Positions 8,258 through 17,511 of a stretch of 64,000 nt of DNA are shown here, one piece after another. The notes beneath the pieces are model-generated. The model ran no database searches, was not told the origin of the DNA, and saw only the letters and a program-made list of their open reading frames with translations. A program made the translations under genes and the position numbers. The stretch is taken from contig DIYH01000004.1 of assembly GCA_002435755.1 (NCBI GenBank), forward strand, positions 238,178-302,177, in the 5' to 3' direction. How positions within the stretch are numbered: position 1 is the first letter of the stretch; every line of letters starts with the position of its first letter. The stretch comes from Flammeovirgaceae bacterium UBA6059. GTDB lineage: Bacteria > Bacteroidota > Bacteroidia > Cytophagales > Cyclobacteriaceae.

Positions 8258-9625
8258 TTGGCCAAGACCAAAACAGTATTCATCTGCCAGAACTGTGGTG
8301 CCAATTCCCCGAAGTGGCAGGGGAAATGCCCGTCTTGCGGCGAATGGAATACCTACACTGAGGAACTTGCTCCCGACACCAAAAAGGTTTGGAAAGGCAG
8401 CACTCCTCCACCAAGCGCACCGAATAAACCTATTCCAGTACATAAGGTCGAAATCAAATCACAACAGCGTGTTTCACTTCATGATGGTGAGCTAGATCGC
8501 GTACTTGGAGGCGGTCTGGTACCCGGATCACTCGTTTTGATCGGTGGAGAGCCCGGCATAGGCAAGTCAACATTAATGCTCCAGGTGGCGCTAAGTTTAA
8601 CAAACCTAAAGGTACTCTATGTCTCCGGTGAGGAGTCAGAAGGACAAATAAAGCTAAGAGCGGAGCGTGTAGGCATCAAAACCAAATCCTGCTACATCCT
8701 ATCGGAAATCTCTCTTGAATCAGTCTTCCATCAGATCGACGAGCTCAAACCGGACGTGCTGATTATAGATTCTATACAGACGCTACGAACGGAATCAATT
8801 GAAAGCGTCGCTGGTAGCATCTCACAAGTCAGGGAATGCGCCAATGCCTTAATGCAATTTGCCAAATCGTCCGGTACACCTGTTTTTTTGATTGGGCATA
8901 TCACTAAAGAAGGTTCATTGGCAGGGCCTAAAGTGCTCGAGCATATGGTCGATACTGTGTTGCAGTTTGAGGGTGATCGGCATCTTGTCTATCGCATTCT
9001 GCGGACTCATAAGAATAGGTTTGGCTCGACTTCAGAACTAGGTATCTATGAGATGCGAGGAAGTGGCTTAAGACAGGTCTCTAACCCTAGTGAAATACTG
9101 ATTAGCCAAAGAGAAGAGGACTTAAGTGGGGTAGCGATCTGCTCGACATTAGAAGGCAATCGCCCTTTGCTAATAGAGGTACAGGCACTCGTAAGTCCAG
9201 CAACCTATGGTACTCCGCAAAGGAGCTCAACAGGTTTTGACATTAAGCGTCTCAATATGCTTCTCGCTGTACTCGAAAAGCGCGGCGGCATGAGACTCAA
9301 CACTCAAGATGTATTCATCAACCTGGCAGGTGGTTTACGTATAGATGATCCGGCTATCGACCTGGCCATTTGTGCTGCTATCATTTCCTCTTACCAGGAA
9401 ATACCCATTGCCGATAAGACTTGCTTTGCTGCGGAAGTAGGACTAGGCGGAGAGGTACGGGCGATCAACCGGATTGAAAACCGTATTGCTGAAGCTGAAA
9501 AACTAGGCTTTGAAAAGATCATCGTCTCCAGCTACAATATCAAAGGGCTTGACCTTAAGAAGTTCGATATTGAAGTATTCTCCACCAATAAGCTAGGTGG
9601 GGTGTTCTCAGAGGTTTTTGGATGA
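8258..9625 (+). CDS. radA: DNA repair protein RadA (Sms)
   Basis: A RecA-like branch-migration ATPase acting in recombinational repair, 455 residues, the normal family length. The N-terminal zinc finger has C10, C13, C24 and C27 (CQNCG, CPSCG). Walker A is GGEPGIGKST (96-105), Walker B is DVLIIDSIQTL, and the RadA signature KNRFG lies near residue 250. The last 150 residues form a Lon-type domain (GGLRIDDPAIDLAICAAI, AAEVGLGGEVR). The start is a TTG at 8258. An in-frame stop lies upstream at 8216 with no ATG or GTG between, and MAKTKTVFICQNCG is the standard N-terminus, so the rare start codon is well supported and may lower translation. Confidence 0.96.
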   Translation: MAKTKTVFICQNCGANSPKWQGKCPSCGEWNTYTEELAPDTKKVWKGSTPPPSAPNKPIPVHKVEIKSQQRVSLHDGELDRVLGGGLVPGSLVLIGGEPGIGKSTLMLQVALSLTNLKVLYVSGEESEGQIKLRAERVGIKTKSCYILSEISLESVFHQIDELKPDVLIIDSIQTLRTESIESVAGSISQVRECANALMQFAKSSGTPVFLIGHITKEGSLAGPKVLEHMVDTVLQFEGDRHLVYRILRTHKNRFGSTSELGIYEMRGSGLRQVSNPSEILISQREEDLSGVAICSTLEGNRPLLIEVQALVSPATYGTPQRSSTGFDIKRLNMLLAVLEKRGGMRLNTQDVFINLAGGLRIDDPAIDLAICAAIISSYQEIPIADKTCFAAEVGLGGEVRAINRIENRIAEAEKLGFEKIIVSSYNIKGLDLKKFDIEVFSTNKLGGVFSEVFG

Positions 9626-9679
9626 TAAGCTAGTCTTCCAGAAGAGCAAAGCCCTTGAAGGGTTATGGGCAATTGCGTC

Positions 9680-11239
9680 TTAATTCCTTTTTCTATTCTT
9701 ACGCCTTTTCTGCTTATACCGCTTGTTCTTCCCTTTGTTGCTGCCTTCCTTGATACGCTTATGTTTTGGCCGCTTTACCTTCTTTTGCCTCCCTGTGATT
9801 GTATAGATGCCATCGCGACCTTTGACCTTCGGTTTTGATACACCACGATTGGGGTGGTCTTTGTGCTTTGGTGGTTTATATGGTTTCTCTTTGGTTTGCT
9901 TGATTTTTCCAGCAGCGGGTCGCTCCGATTGTATATCATTCTTATCCCTTTGCTCACCAAAAATCAGGTTAGCGCCAAACCGTAGATTGAGTGCTTCTAC
10001 ATCAGTGAGATTGTAGTTGCCGAATATCTTATCAGTGCCGAGATAGAACTGTACAGGACCCGCCTCTATCCTGGCGGCCAAGCCAAAATTCACAAACTGC
10101 TGAGGCAACTTTGTGACCGTTCCCGAAAGAGAGAAAGAAGACGAAAAATCATGTGTATAACCTAGCGCTAGTGTAGTTCTCGGCTGATCAAGGATCAGGG
10201 TGTTAACCATGGTACCGTGGACTGCTCCTTTTTCCCATGGTCTGTAACTGCCGTTCAAAAGGAAAGAAATGTTCATTCTGGTAGTGAATTGAACGATTTC
10301 CTCATAGTCCTGAAACTTGTCTAGAAGTGAGTCCTGCACTTCTTCAATAAGGTCGTCGACAGTTGCAAACGATACACCTCGATAGGTAAAATCTGAATCG
10401 TTCAAACCATAAGTAGTAGTGTTGGACCTCCAGCGTATCGCTCCTATATCCCTTATGGCAGCATTCACATTGAACTTGTCATAAGTCCAGTCTACTCCGA
10501 TATCCGCCCCGAATCCGTAGTTGCCATTAAAGAGAAAATAGCTACTCTCAGCCTCCAAACCAGCTGTATGGATTCGGGCATTTTGCATTGAGAAGTTGAG
10601 AGTAAAGTCTTCGGGATTGGTCTGAACTCTGCCGTTGAAGCTATCATCTGTAGTGGCGGCTAGCAATCCTTGATAGACTTTGAAGCGCCCACCAATACGC
10701 AACTGATCTCCAAGAGGGTGTGAATAACCCAGGCCGTATTCTCGATAGTATCGATTATCGGCCTTTAGATCATTTAGCACAAGTGGCTGGCCATTGAGGG
10801 CGACATTACCAAACCAGGCAAATTCGACAACTGACTTAGGCAGATTAACGGACGATACGTATTTTTCTCTGACGAAAGCTGTGATACCTCCTCCATTGGA
10901 CAGATTAGTGCCTAGATACGCTATCGTAACAACACCGGATGAGTAGATCAGATTGTTGTCATCAAGGTTGCTGATAAGCCTATCAATGTCAAGCTCTGCT
11001 TCTCCATCCTCATTGTCGATAATCGCTTCATTGTAGGACAGGCGATTGATATAATTGAGTCTCACTCCTGACAACACCGGAATGCCCACGAAAAATCTAC
11101 CCCTGGGCATGAGCGATGGGTTTTCGAAGTTGTTCTGGATCAAACGATCACCAAGGTGATAAATAGAAACACCCGTTTGCCCTAGCGCAGAGTTGACCAT
11201 GAGCATGAAACCAACAATGCCCGTCAGCCAGCCTCTCAT
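9680..11239 (-). CDS. DUF5723 outer-membrane barrel protein with basic C-terminal tail
   Basis: A 519-residue exported protein. Residues 1-20 form a signal peptide ending in SALGQ. Residues 25-435 show alternating hydrophobic strands and glycines typical of an outer-membrane barrel, and the opening (GVSIYHLGDRLIQNNFENPS) matches DUF5723 proteins, where LENPA/SFENPS-type motifs are common. The last 75 residues or so are extremely rich in Lys and Arg (for example KPPKHKDHPNRG, KKVKRPKHKRIK, KRYKQKRRKNRKRN), which is unusual for a barrel protein and may bind acidic polymer or nucleic acid. The gene overlaps the upstream lipoprotein gene by 4 bases (ATGA), so the two are translationally coupled. 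Confidence 0.78.
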   Translation of the reverse strand: MRGWLTGIVGFMLMVNSALGQTGVSIYHLGDRLIQNNFENPSLMPRGRFFVGIPVLSGVRLNYINRLSYNEAIIDNEDGEAELDIDRLISNLDDNNLIYSSGVVTIAYLGTNLSNGGGITAFVREKYVSSVNLPKSVVEFAWFGNVALNGQPLVLNDLKADNRYYREYGLGYSHPLGDQLRIGGRFKVYQGLLAATTDDSFNGRVQTNPEDFTLNFSMQNARIHTAGLEAESSYFLFNGNYGFGADIGVDWTYDKFNVNAAIRDIGAIRWRSNTTTYGLNDSDFTYRGVSFATVDDLIEEVQDSLLDKFQDYEEIVQFTTRMNISFLLNGSYRPWEKGAVHGTMVNTLILDQPRTTLALGYTHDFSSSFSLSGTVTKLPQQFVNFGLAARIEAGPVQFYLGTDKIFGNYNLTDVEALNLRFGANLIFGEQRDKNDIQSERPAAGKIKQTKEKPYKPPKHKDHPNRGVSKPKVKGRDGIYTITGRQKKVKRPKHKRIKEGSNKGKNKRYKQKRRKNRKRN

Positions 11240-12840
11240 AGATCTATCCGAAATTTACCTCTCAAAGCAACCTGCAACTCGACAGAGCTTGTGGAAAGGA
11301 TGGTGACAAACTGTTCGTTTTCAATACCCGAGCTATTGATTCGCGCTGTTATATTAATTCGGATCCCTCCCTCCAAAGCAGCAATGGCCTCACTCCCAAG
11401 ACCTACTTCAGAAGATGAAGTCGTAGCACCTCCCACAAGACCTACCGCTCCAAATCGTGGAGCCTCTGCAAAGATCACATCTTGCTGCCGTTGTACGACT
11501 ACATCATCACTGTTAACGATCTCTATATCGAAAGTAGCTCCTACAGGCAAAGTGTTGATCGTAAAGAATCTTAGAAATAACGAATCTGCCTCATCGAAAT
11601 CAATACCGTCGAGCTTATAATCCAAAGTCTGAGTCAGGTCCCGCACCTTAATATCCATAGGTATATTCAACTCAAATCGCGCAGTGATCTTACTCGCTTC
11701 ACTAAAAAAATTGGTTTGAAGCGTATCAAAAGGATTCGAAATAGCGCTTAGATTAAGGTTGAACTGGCGCGGAGTGGCATTGACCATGGCTGACACATTC
11801 GAGTTGCTGGGACGTACGATGACCTCCGAGCTGGTGATCGAACCAGGTGGAGATAGTGGTGCCCCTTCTATCAATTGATACTCCTCTGCAATTTCACCTT
11901 CTAGCGGAATGGAATCTCCATCAAGAGTGATTACTGACATCTGAGACATATCCAGTCCTATCGGAATACCATAACCATTGTCAAACTGGAACCTCATCTG
12001 AGCATTGGCAAACTCAAAACCCTGGCTACCCAGTTCCTCAAAAAAGTCAAACTCTATCGAAGAATCTTCAATGGTCACTTCTTTTCGTCCAAACCTGCCA
12101 TATACAAGGTCAAACTCCGGGTTGCGGAAAGTAAGGCTAAAAGTCAAAAAATCATTGGATCTTACAGCCTGTCCAGGCTGCACTATCAGCGTCCCCTCAA
12201 AATCAACATTGAAAATGTTAGCTGTCTCTCCTCTCTTGAGAATAGTTTTCAGACCGGCCAATTCTTGTGAACTTCTTGCGACAATAGGCACAATATTGCG
12301 ATACGTCAGGCTGCTCTCAAATACCGCCGGTTCGTTGGTCGCAATACTCCGGGTCTCTTGTACTACGACACGATATCTCAGGTCAGATTGAAACCGTGAG
12401 CTGATCTCAAGTATAAAAGTACCCCCGCTGAAAAATATGGAATCCAGGTCTTCATCCTCAGTTGGGTTAAACTCAAAGGTGAAATTCTCAGTAAATGGTA
12501 CCTCAATAGCTGAGTTGGTATTGTTCGTGACGTCTACTTCAGGCAGGATAGTCTCTGAGTTGGTGACAGTCCGGATATCAATAAAATCAGCACTGGTCAT
12601 AAATTCGGTAGAATCACGATAGATGAAAATCAGTGTGCGATCTGGCTGCTCTTCCAATATGACATCTTCACTATCAAGGTCCTCCACAATATCCGAAAAC
12701 GCGTATTCGACATACCCAAGAGGGATCGCAAGCTCTGGGGTATATTCCGGCAGTGAGACGTCAAAATCAAGCTCATCAACATCACAAGCTGACACAAGCC
12801 AAAACATCATCGGCCAGATGAGGAGTTTTATTACTCTCAT
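11236..12840 (-). CDS. Large beta-rich lipoprotein of unknown function
   Basis: Starting at the ATG at 12840 gives 534 residues. The frame is open to 12963, but that would overlap the next gene, and the residue set from 12840 (MRVIKLLIWPMMFWLVSAC) is a clear lipoprotein signal with the lipid-modified Cys at position 19. The mature protein is acidic and strand-rich with repeated Thr/Ser-flanked hydrophobic segments, and contains no recognisable catalytic motif. Its 3' end overlaps the DUF5723 barrel gene by 4 bases. The pair probably encodes an envelope lipoprotein and its outer-membrane partner. I do not recognise a named family. Confidence 0.75.
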   Translation of the reverse strand: MRVIKLLIWPMMFWLVSACDVDELDFDVSLPEYTPELAIPLGYVEYAFSDIVEDLDSEDVILEEQPDRTLIFIYRDSTEFMTSADFIDIRTVTNSETILPEVDVTNNTNSAIEVPFTENFTFEFNPTEDEDLDSIFFSGGTFILEISSRFQSDLRYRVVVQETRSIATNEPAVFESSLTYRNIVPIVARSSQELAGLKTILKRGETANIFNVDFEGTLIVQPGQAVRSNDFLTFSLTFRNPEFDLVYGRFGRKEVTIEDSSIEFDFFEELGSQGFEFANAQMRFQFDNGYGIPIGLDMSQMSVITLDGDSIPLEGEIAEEYQLIEGAPLSPPGSITSSEVIVRPSNSNVSAMVNATPRQFNLNLSAISNPFDTLQTNFFSEASKITARFELNIPMDIKVRDLTQTLDYKLDGIDFDEADSLFLRFFTINTLPVGATFDIEIVNSDDVVVQRQQDVIFAEAPRFGAVGLVGGATTSSSEVGLGSEAIAALEGGIRINITARINSSGIENEQFVTILSTSSVELQVALRGKFRIDL

Positions 12841-12853
12841 ATAAGTATCTCTA

Positions 12854-13768
12854 TTACTCATCAATAAGCGAGCCATATCGTGAGTTAAAGCCAGCAATAC
12901 CTTGTAAACCACCAGTATGTATAGCCAGTATTGTACTGCCTTGGGGAAAGTAAGCGTGACCAATCAAATCAAATAAACCATACATCATTTTACCTGTGTA
13001 AATCGGATCTAATCGCACCCCTGTCTGCCTTTTGAAATCATTAATAAAACTAACCAGTGGATCGGTGAATTTAGCATAACCACCAAAATGGTAATCTTTA
13101 AACAACTGATAGCTTTTGTTAGGGAAACTCAGACTTAACATTTCATCTAACTCGTCAAATCCCTTAAGCACAGGAAAACCAAGTATCATTTTTTTTTGAT
13201 GACCCAAACCATCCATAATTCCTAAAAATGTAGTCCCCGTTCCCATTGCTACCGCAACATATTCGTGTTCTATACTAACGGTCTTAAGAATTTCTTCACA
13301 ACCCCTGCGACCCAATTTATTTGCTCCTCCCTCAGGTATGACATAACAGCGTCCCCATTTCAGCGCTAACCGATCCAGAAAACCAGGCTCCTCCTTACTA
13401 CGATAGTCTCGCCGAGATACAAAGTCAAGTCGCATACCATATCGTTTCGCTAAACTTAACGTAGGGTTAGATGCGTACCTGGCTTCTCCACGAATTACAC
13501 CGATTGATTTGAAGCCCATCACTGATGCACAGACTGCCGTAGCAGCAATATGGTTGGAAAATGCCCCACCAAAGGTCAATATCGAATCATGCCCTTCTGT
13601 TTGGGCCTCCTCCAGATTGTATTTCAGTTTTCGCCACTTATTACCGGAAATATCTGGGTGGATCAGGTCATCTCGCTTGACCAACAGGCGTACCTTCCTC
13701 TGCTCCAGTAATGGATGATTGACCACCTGCACCGGACTATTCTCATGAATTGGCGAACTTTGCGACAT
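12854..13768 (-). CDS. PLP-dependent ACC deaminase / D-cysteine desulfhydrase family enzyme
   Basis: A 304-residue fold-type II PLP enzyme. The motif ISGNKWRKLKYNL (around residue 40) carries the Schiff-base lysine, FGGAFSNHIAATA holds the loop that binds the substrate carboxylate, and VAMGTGTTFLGIMDGL binds the PLP phosphate. Family members act as 1-aminocyclopropane-1-carboxylate deaminase or, more often in bacteria, D-cysteine desulfhydrase. Residues deciding between them cannot be judged here. The start codon overlaps that of the divergent rluD-type gene by two bases (CATG at 13766-13769), so there is no intergenic promoter space and each promoter lies inside the other gene. Confidence 0.88.
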   Translation of the reverse strand: MSQSSPIHENSPVQVVNHPLLEQRKVRLLVKRDDLIHPDISGNKWRKLKYNLEEAQTEGHDSILTFGGAFSNHIAATAVCASVMGFKSIGVIRGEARYASNPTLSLAKRYGMRLDFVSRRDYRSKEEPGFLDRLALKWGRCYVIPEGGANKLGRRGCEEILKTVSIEHEYVAVAMGTGTTFLGIMDGLGHQKKMILGFPVLKGFDELDEMLSLSFPNKSYQLFKDYHFGGYAKFTDPLVSFINDFKRQTGVRLDPIYTGKMMYGLFDLIGHAYFPQGSTILAIHTGGLQGIAGFNSRYGSLIDE

Positions 13769-14804
13769 GGAGGCACAAAACTACGACAATTACGAAGAGG
13801 AAGACGAGGAGCTCTATGAGCACCATCGTATTGTCGTAGACCCAAAGCAGGAGTTGCTGCGCATTGATAAGTTTCTAATGGATCGGTTACCTAATGTAAC
13901 ACGCAATCGACTTCAAGATGCTATCAAGTCGGGTTTTGTCAAGGTCAACGAAAAAAATGTAAAGCCAAATCATAGGATACATCCCTCGGATGTCATCACC
14001 ATAGCTCTCCCCGAGCCCCCAAGAGACACAGAAGTCCTTCCTGAGAACATAGCACTGGATATCGTCTACGAGGATGAACATGTACTGGTAGTCAACAAGC
14101 CCGCTGGTATGGTGGTCCACCCGGCTTATCAGAATTGGTCAGGGACACTAGCTAATGCCTTAATATGGCATTTTCAAAACCTGCCTACCATGCCGGATAA
14201 TGATGGTCGGCCTGGGCTGGTCCATCGTATTGATAAGGATACTTCAGGGCTACTGGTCATTGCGAAGACAGAACAGTCTATGACGAGTCTGGCAAAACAG
14301 TTTTTCGATCATAGCATAGAGCGCACCTATCACGCGCTTGTTTGGGGAGAACCTGAACCCACCAAGGGTACCATAGATGTGAATCTGGGAAGAAGCCTGA
14401 AGGACCGAAGAGTCACCGCCCCATTCCCAGAGGGTGATCACGGACGCACAGCCATTACCCATTATGAAGTCATCAAACCTTTGAGGTACGTAAGCCTGGT
14501 GAAATGCAACCTTGAGACTGGACGGACGCATCAGATACGCGCACATATGAAGCATCTCGGTCATCCACTCTTTAACGACGCTACGTATGGTGGTGACCGA
14601 GTCATTAAGGGTACGACCTTTACCAAGTACAAGCAGTTTGTAGACAACTGCTTCAAGATGCTTCCTCGCCAGGCGCTACATGCCAGATCGCTGGGTTTTG
14701 TACATCCTGCCACAGGGAAACAGGTCTACTTTGAGAGGGACCTACCGGAAGATATGAACTCGGTAATTGATAAATGGGAAAAGTATGTGAATATGGTTGA
14801 CTAA
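13767..14804 (+). CDS. rluD: RluA/RluD-family 23S rRNA pseudouridine synthase
   Basis: This enzyme isomerises uridines in large-subunit rRNA. It has 345 residues. An acidic N-terminal extension (residues 1-30) precedes an S4 RNA-binding domain (about 30-95, RIDKFLMDRLPNVTRNRLQDAI). The catalytic domain has HRIDKDTSGLLVIAK, in which D156 is the catalytic aspartate, and the conserved GRTHQIRAHMKHLGHPLFND. It is most like RluD, which modifies helix 69, but RluC/A specificity cannot be excluded. The stop codon overlaps that of the convergent pheA gene (14801-14804). Confidence 0.9.
   Translation: MEAQNYDNYEEEDEELYEHHRIVVDPKQELLRIDKFLMDRLPNVTRNRLQDAIKSGFVKVNEKNVKPNHRIHPSDVITIALPEPPRDTEVLPENIALDIVYEDEHVLVVNKPAGMVVHPAYQNWSGTLANALIWHFQNLPTMPDNDGRPGLVHRIDKDTSGLLVIAKTEQSMTSLAKQFFDHSIERTYHALVWGEPEPTKGTIDVNLGRSLKDRRVTAPFPEGDHGRTAITHYEVIKPLRYVSLVKCNLETGRTHQIRAHMKHLGHPLFNDATYGGDRVIKGTTFTKYKQFVDNCFKMLPRQALHARSLGFVHPATGKQVYFERDLPEDMNSVIDKWEKYVNMVD
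13777..13784 (-). promoter_or_regulatory. -7 motif for the PLP enzyme gene, inside the rluD-type coding region
   Basis: On the minus strand TAGTTTTG matches TAnnTTTG exactly and lies 8 bases upstream of the ATG at 13768. It is inside the first codons of the divergent pseudouridine synthase gene. The reciprocal plus-strand candidate GAACTTTG (13756-13763, one mismatch) lies inside the PLP enzyme gene. Confidence 0.4.
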
Positions 14805-15865
14805 ACCAACTTCACGTAGCTGCCCAACCACTTTATGTTGTGCCAGTAGTTCTTCACCACTTTTTGTACATTCTTGTCATTGAAGTGACCATCAAAGTCA
14901 ATGAAGAAGATGTATTTAAACTTACTCCCCTCTTTGGCCGGTCGGCTTTCCACCTTACTTAGGTTGATCTTCGCTTTGTGAAACTCCTGAAGGAAGTTGG
15001 CTAAAGCTCCTGGCTCATCTGGCAGTCTCGCTATGATGGAGGTTTTATCTTCGGCACTAGGTTCATTATAATAGCTCTTACCAAGAATAACAAATCGTGT
15101 GAAGTTCTCCCCAGAGTCCTCAATGTTCTGAAACAGAATAGGCAAATGGTACTCTCTCGCTGCGATGTGAGCACAAATAGCAGCAGCACCTTCCTCCTCT
15201 TTGGCCATTTTCACAGCTGTACTTGTAGAGTTGACGGGCACGAGCTCTATTGACTTATCAAAATGATCTGCAATAAACGACCGACACTGCCTGAAAGCTA
15301 TATCCTTAGAGTAGACACGCTTGATTTTGTTGAGGTCCTCCTCCTCGGTCGCAAATGAAAAATGAATCGCCATAGGAAGCTCAGCCACGATATTCAAATC
15401 GTACTGTCCGAGGAGATCGATGGTCTCTTGCACAACACCTTCTTGATTATTCTCGATAGGGATCACCCCAAACCTGGCACGGTCAGTCTTTACAGCCTCA
15501 AAAACGGCTTTGATAGAGTTAAGGGCTGAGTAAGTGCTCATTGCTCCATATCGGCTTTCGGCAGCTTGATGAGTAAAACTTCCTTCAGGTCCGAGGTAGG
15601 CGATCCGTTCCGGTAGCTCTATGTTCCGTGCTACCGCAAATATTTCCAGAAAGATGGCTTCTATGGCCGCCTTATTGAGTCGACCCTCATTGAGCTTATC
15701 TAATCTATCTACGATGGCTTTTTCCCGTTCAGGCCGATAAACTGTAGTCTTGGTCTTGCGCTTGAGTTCGCCCACTTGATTTACCACTTCCATGCGCTCG
15801 TTCAGCAGCTCCAGGATCTTACTATCAAGATCGTCTATTTTCTTTCTTAGGTCATTTAGGCTCAT
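14801..15865 (-). CDS. pheA: Bifunctional chorismate mutase / prephenate dehydratase (P-protein)
   Basis: The enzyme converts chorismate to prephenate and then to phenylpyruvate for phenylalanine synthesis. The ATG at 15865 gives 354 residues starting MSLNDLRKKIDDLDSKIL; the frame extends to 15913 but those residues look non-native. Residues 1-90 are an AroQ-type chorismate mutase (LNERMEVVNQVGELKR). Residues 95-275 are prephenate dehydratase, with AYLGPEGSFTHQAA at its start and the catalytic TRF in ENFTRFVILG. Residues 285-354 are an ACT domain with the ESRPAKE motif that binds phenylalanine for feedback inhibition. It is convergent with the rluD-type gene. Confidence 0.94.
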   Translation of the reverse strand: MSLNDLRKKIDDLDSKILELLNERMEVVNQVGELKRKTKTTVYRPEREKAIVDRLDKLNEGRLNKAAIEAIFLEIFAVARNIELPERIAYLGPEGSFTHQAAESRYGAMSTYSALNSIKAVFEAVKTDRARFGVIPIENNQEGVVQETIDLLGQYDLNIVAELPMAIHFSFATEEEDLNKIKRVYSKDIAFRQCRSFIADHFDKSIELVPVNSTSTAVKMAKEEEGAAAICAHIAAREYHLPILFQNIEDSGENFTRFVILGKSYYNEPSAEDKTSIIARLPDEPGALANFLQEFHKAKINLSKVESRPAKEGSKFKYIFFIDFDGHFNDKNVQKVVKNYWHNIKWLGSYVKLV

Positions 15866-15980
15866 TACTATTGAATATGGGTAGCAAAAATGGAGGGAAA
15901 TGTCGTCTCGCAAATATTAAAAATGATCCGAACTATTTATTTAACCCGAGTGTCTAATAATTCTAAAGTGCTCAGATCGT

Positions 15981-15988
15981 TACATTTG
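15981..15988 (+). promoter_or_regulatory. -7 promoter motif of the S41 peptidase gene
   Basis: TACATTTG matches TAnnTTTG exactly, 33 bases before the ATG at 16022. No TTG is seen at the expected -33 spacing. Confidence 0.4.
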
Positions 15989-16021
15989 CATGTCTTTAGA
16001 ATAAAAATAATTAAATAAAAG

Positions 16022-17428
16022 ATGAGAAAAGTCATATATGTTTTGGTTGGTTTGGTGCTGTTAGGATGTGGAAATGACGATGATCCAACTCCTGCCGTAG
16101 TATTTGATCCCGAGAATCCCAATCTCTATATCAATGACTGGATCATAGATCGCATGGACTTTTGGTATTTCTGGAAAAACGATATCCCCGCCGATCCTGA
16201 CGAGACCTTGAATCCTGATGACTTTTTCTCTTCCATACTCTCATCACAAGACCGCTTTTCTTGGATACAGGATGACTATCTTGAGCTACTTAACTCACTT
16301 CAGGGGGTTTCAACAGATACCGGTCACGAGATCCGATACCTCAATGACACAGAAAACCCTGGCAATGTGATCGGCCAAATACTCTATGTCAAACCCGGCT
16401 CACCTTCAGAATTTGCAGGTATGCAACGTGGTGACCTCATCACTCATGTCAATGGCACGTTGATGACCGATGGCAACTATCGTGATCTCAACGGTCAAAT
16501 GAATTCTGCGCATGATATTGAGTTTATCCGATACAGCTTCGAAACGGATGAGTTCACCAACCTCGGTCCTGTAACGATCAACCCTGTAGAGTTTAGTGAA
16601 AATCCGAATTTTCTGGATACTATATATAATTATGAAGGGGCCAAAATAGGCTACTACGTTTATAATAGATTTTCTTCAGGATCAACTTCTGCAGATCAAT
16701 CTTATGTCAACGAGATGGATGACATCTTTAGTAATTTCAGAACCCAACGTATTGACCATCTGATCGTGGACTTGCGATACAATCCAGGAGGAGCCATAAC
16801 AGTCGCAACCAATTTGGGTAGCTTGATAGGCTCAGGTGTGACTTCACAAGATGTGTTTTCACAGCGCCAATACAATGATGATCTTCAAGAGCTGATCCTC
16901 AATGACGCTAGTCTGGGGAATAATTTTCTTGAGAACAAGTTTGAATTTAAAACAGGCAATGTAGGCGGGCTTATCAATAAAGTCTACATACTGACCGGCT
17001 ATAGAACGGCTTCTGCAAGCGAGCTGCTCATCAATGGCCTCCGCCCATTTATGCAGGTTTACATGATTGGGGATACCACAGTCGGCAAAAATCAAGCGTC
17101 TATTTCGCTCTTTGAAGAAGATGATCCTAACAACAATTGGGGGATGCAGCCCATTGTAGCGACAATAGGGAATGCACTTGGGGAATCAGACTATGCCGAT
17201 GGTCTTGTTCCTGACCTAGCGGATAATGACCTTAGCAGAAAACTCTACCCGCTCGGTGATGTTCGCGAAAACCTATTGTCTTTGGCCATTGAAAACATAA
17301 CAGGAGTCTTCCCTGCCAGGATAAAAAGGTTTGATGATGGCACTTCAGCAGTCGGTCAACCATATGACCCAAGACTTGATTTACCAATACAGCTCGATGA
17401 CCTTCCAATGAGTAGTCTCAATCGATAA
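16022..17428 (+). CDS. S41-family (C-terminal processing-like) peptidase lipoprotein
   Basis: A 468-residue envelope protease. The signal peptide ends in LLGCGNDDD, with C16 as the lipidation site, and the following acidic residues are typical of Bacteroidota lipoproteins. A PDZ domain spans about residues 95-185 (GQILYVKPGSPSEFAGMQRGDLI). The S41 domain has DLRYNPGG, the catalytic serine motif GYRTASASELL (around 331-333) and the catalytic lysine K356 in DTTVGKN. It probably trims C-termini of exported proteins. It is monocistronic, between divergent pheA and glyA, which has its own promoter. A weak hairpin (TGAG/CTCA then T-run, 17438-17457) may terminate it. Confidence 0.9.
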   Translation: MRKVIYVLVGLVLLGCGNDDDPTPAVVFDPENPNLYINDWIIDRMDFWYFWKNDIPADPDETLNPDDFFSSILSSQDRFSWIQDDYLELLNSLQGVSTDTGHEIRYLNDTENPGNVIGQILYVKPGSPSEFAGMQRGDLITHVNGTLMTDGNYRDLNGQMNSAHDIEFIRYSFETDEFTNLGPVTINPVEFSENPNFLDTIYNYEGAKIGYYVYNRFSSGSTSADQSYVNEMDDIFSNFRTQRIDHLIVDLRYNPGGAITVATNLGSLIGSGVTSQDVFSQRQYNDDLQELILNDASLGNNFLENKFEFKTGNVGGLINKVYILTGYRTASASELLINGLRPFMQVYMIGDTTVGKNQASISLFEEDDPNNNWGMQPIVATIGNALGESDYADGLVPDLADNDLSRKLYPLGDVRENLLSLAIENITGVFPARIKRFDDGTSAVGQPYDPRLDLPIQLDDLPMSSLNR

Positions 17429-17481
17429 ATACGGTCACTGAGATCAGCTCATTTTTATCGGTCAAATACGTTCGTCCTTAC

Positions 17482-17489
17482 TAACTTTG
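17482..17489 (+). promoter_or_regulatory. -7 promoter motif of the glyA-tatC-rpiB operon
   Basis: TAACTTTG matches TAnnTTTG exactly and lies 22 bases before the glyA ATG at 17512. The rest of the 83-base gap is too short for a riboswitch. Confidence 0.45.
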
Positions 17490-17511
17490 ACGGCTTAGTA
17501 AACCAAGGATT

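Noticed and set aside
9651..9670. GCCC/GGGC hairpin as terminator between radA and the DUF5723 gene.
   Set aside because: The stem is 4 bp with a 12-base loop and lacks a T run.
11291..12844. Several open frames of 60-130 residues on the plus strand opposite the lipoprotein gene.
   Set aside because: They are antisense shadows of a well-supported lipoprotein gene, have no recognisable domain and lie head to tail in different frames.
17429..17511. Possible glycine riboswitch or T-box upstream of glyA.
   Set aside because: The gap is only 83 bases and already holds a -7 promoter motif 22 bases before the start, leaving no room for an aptamer.
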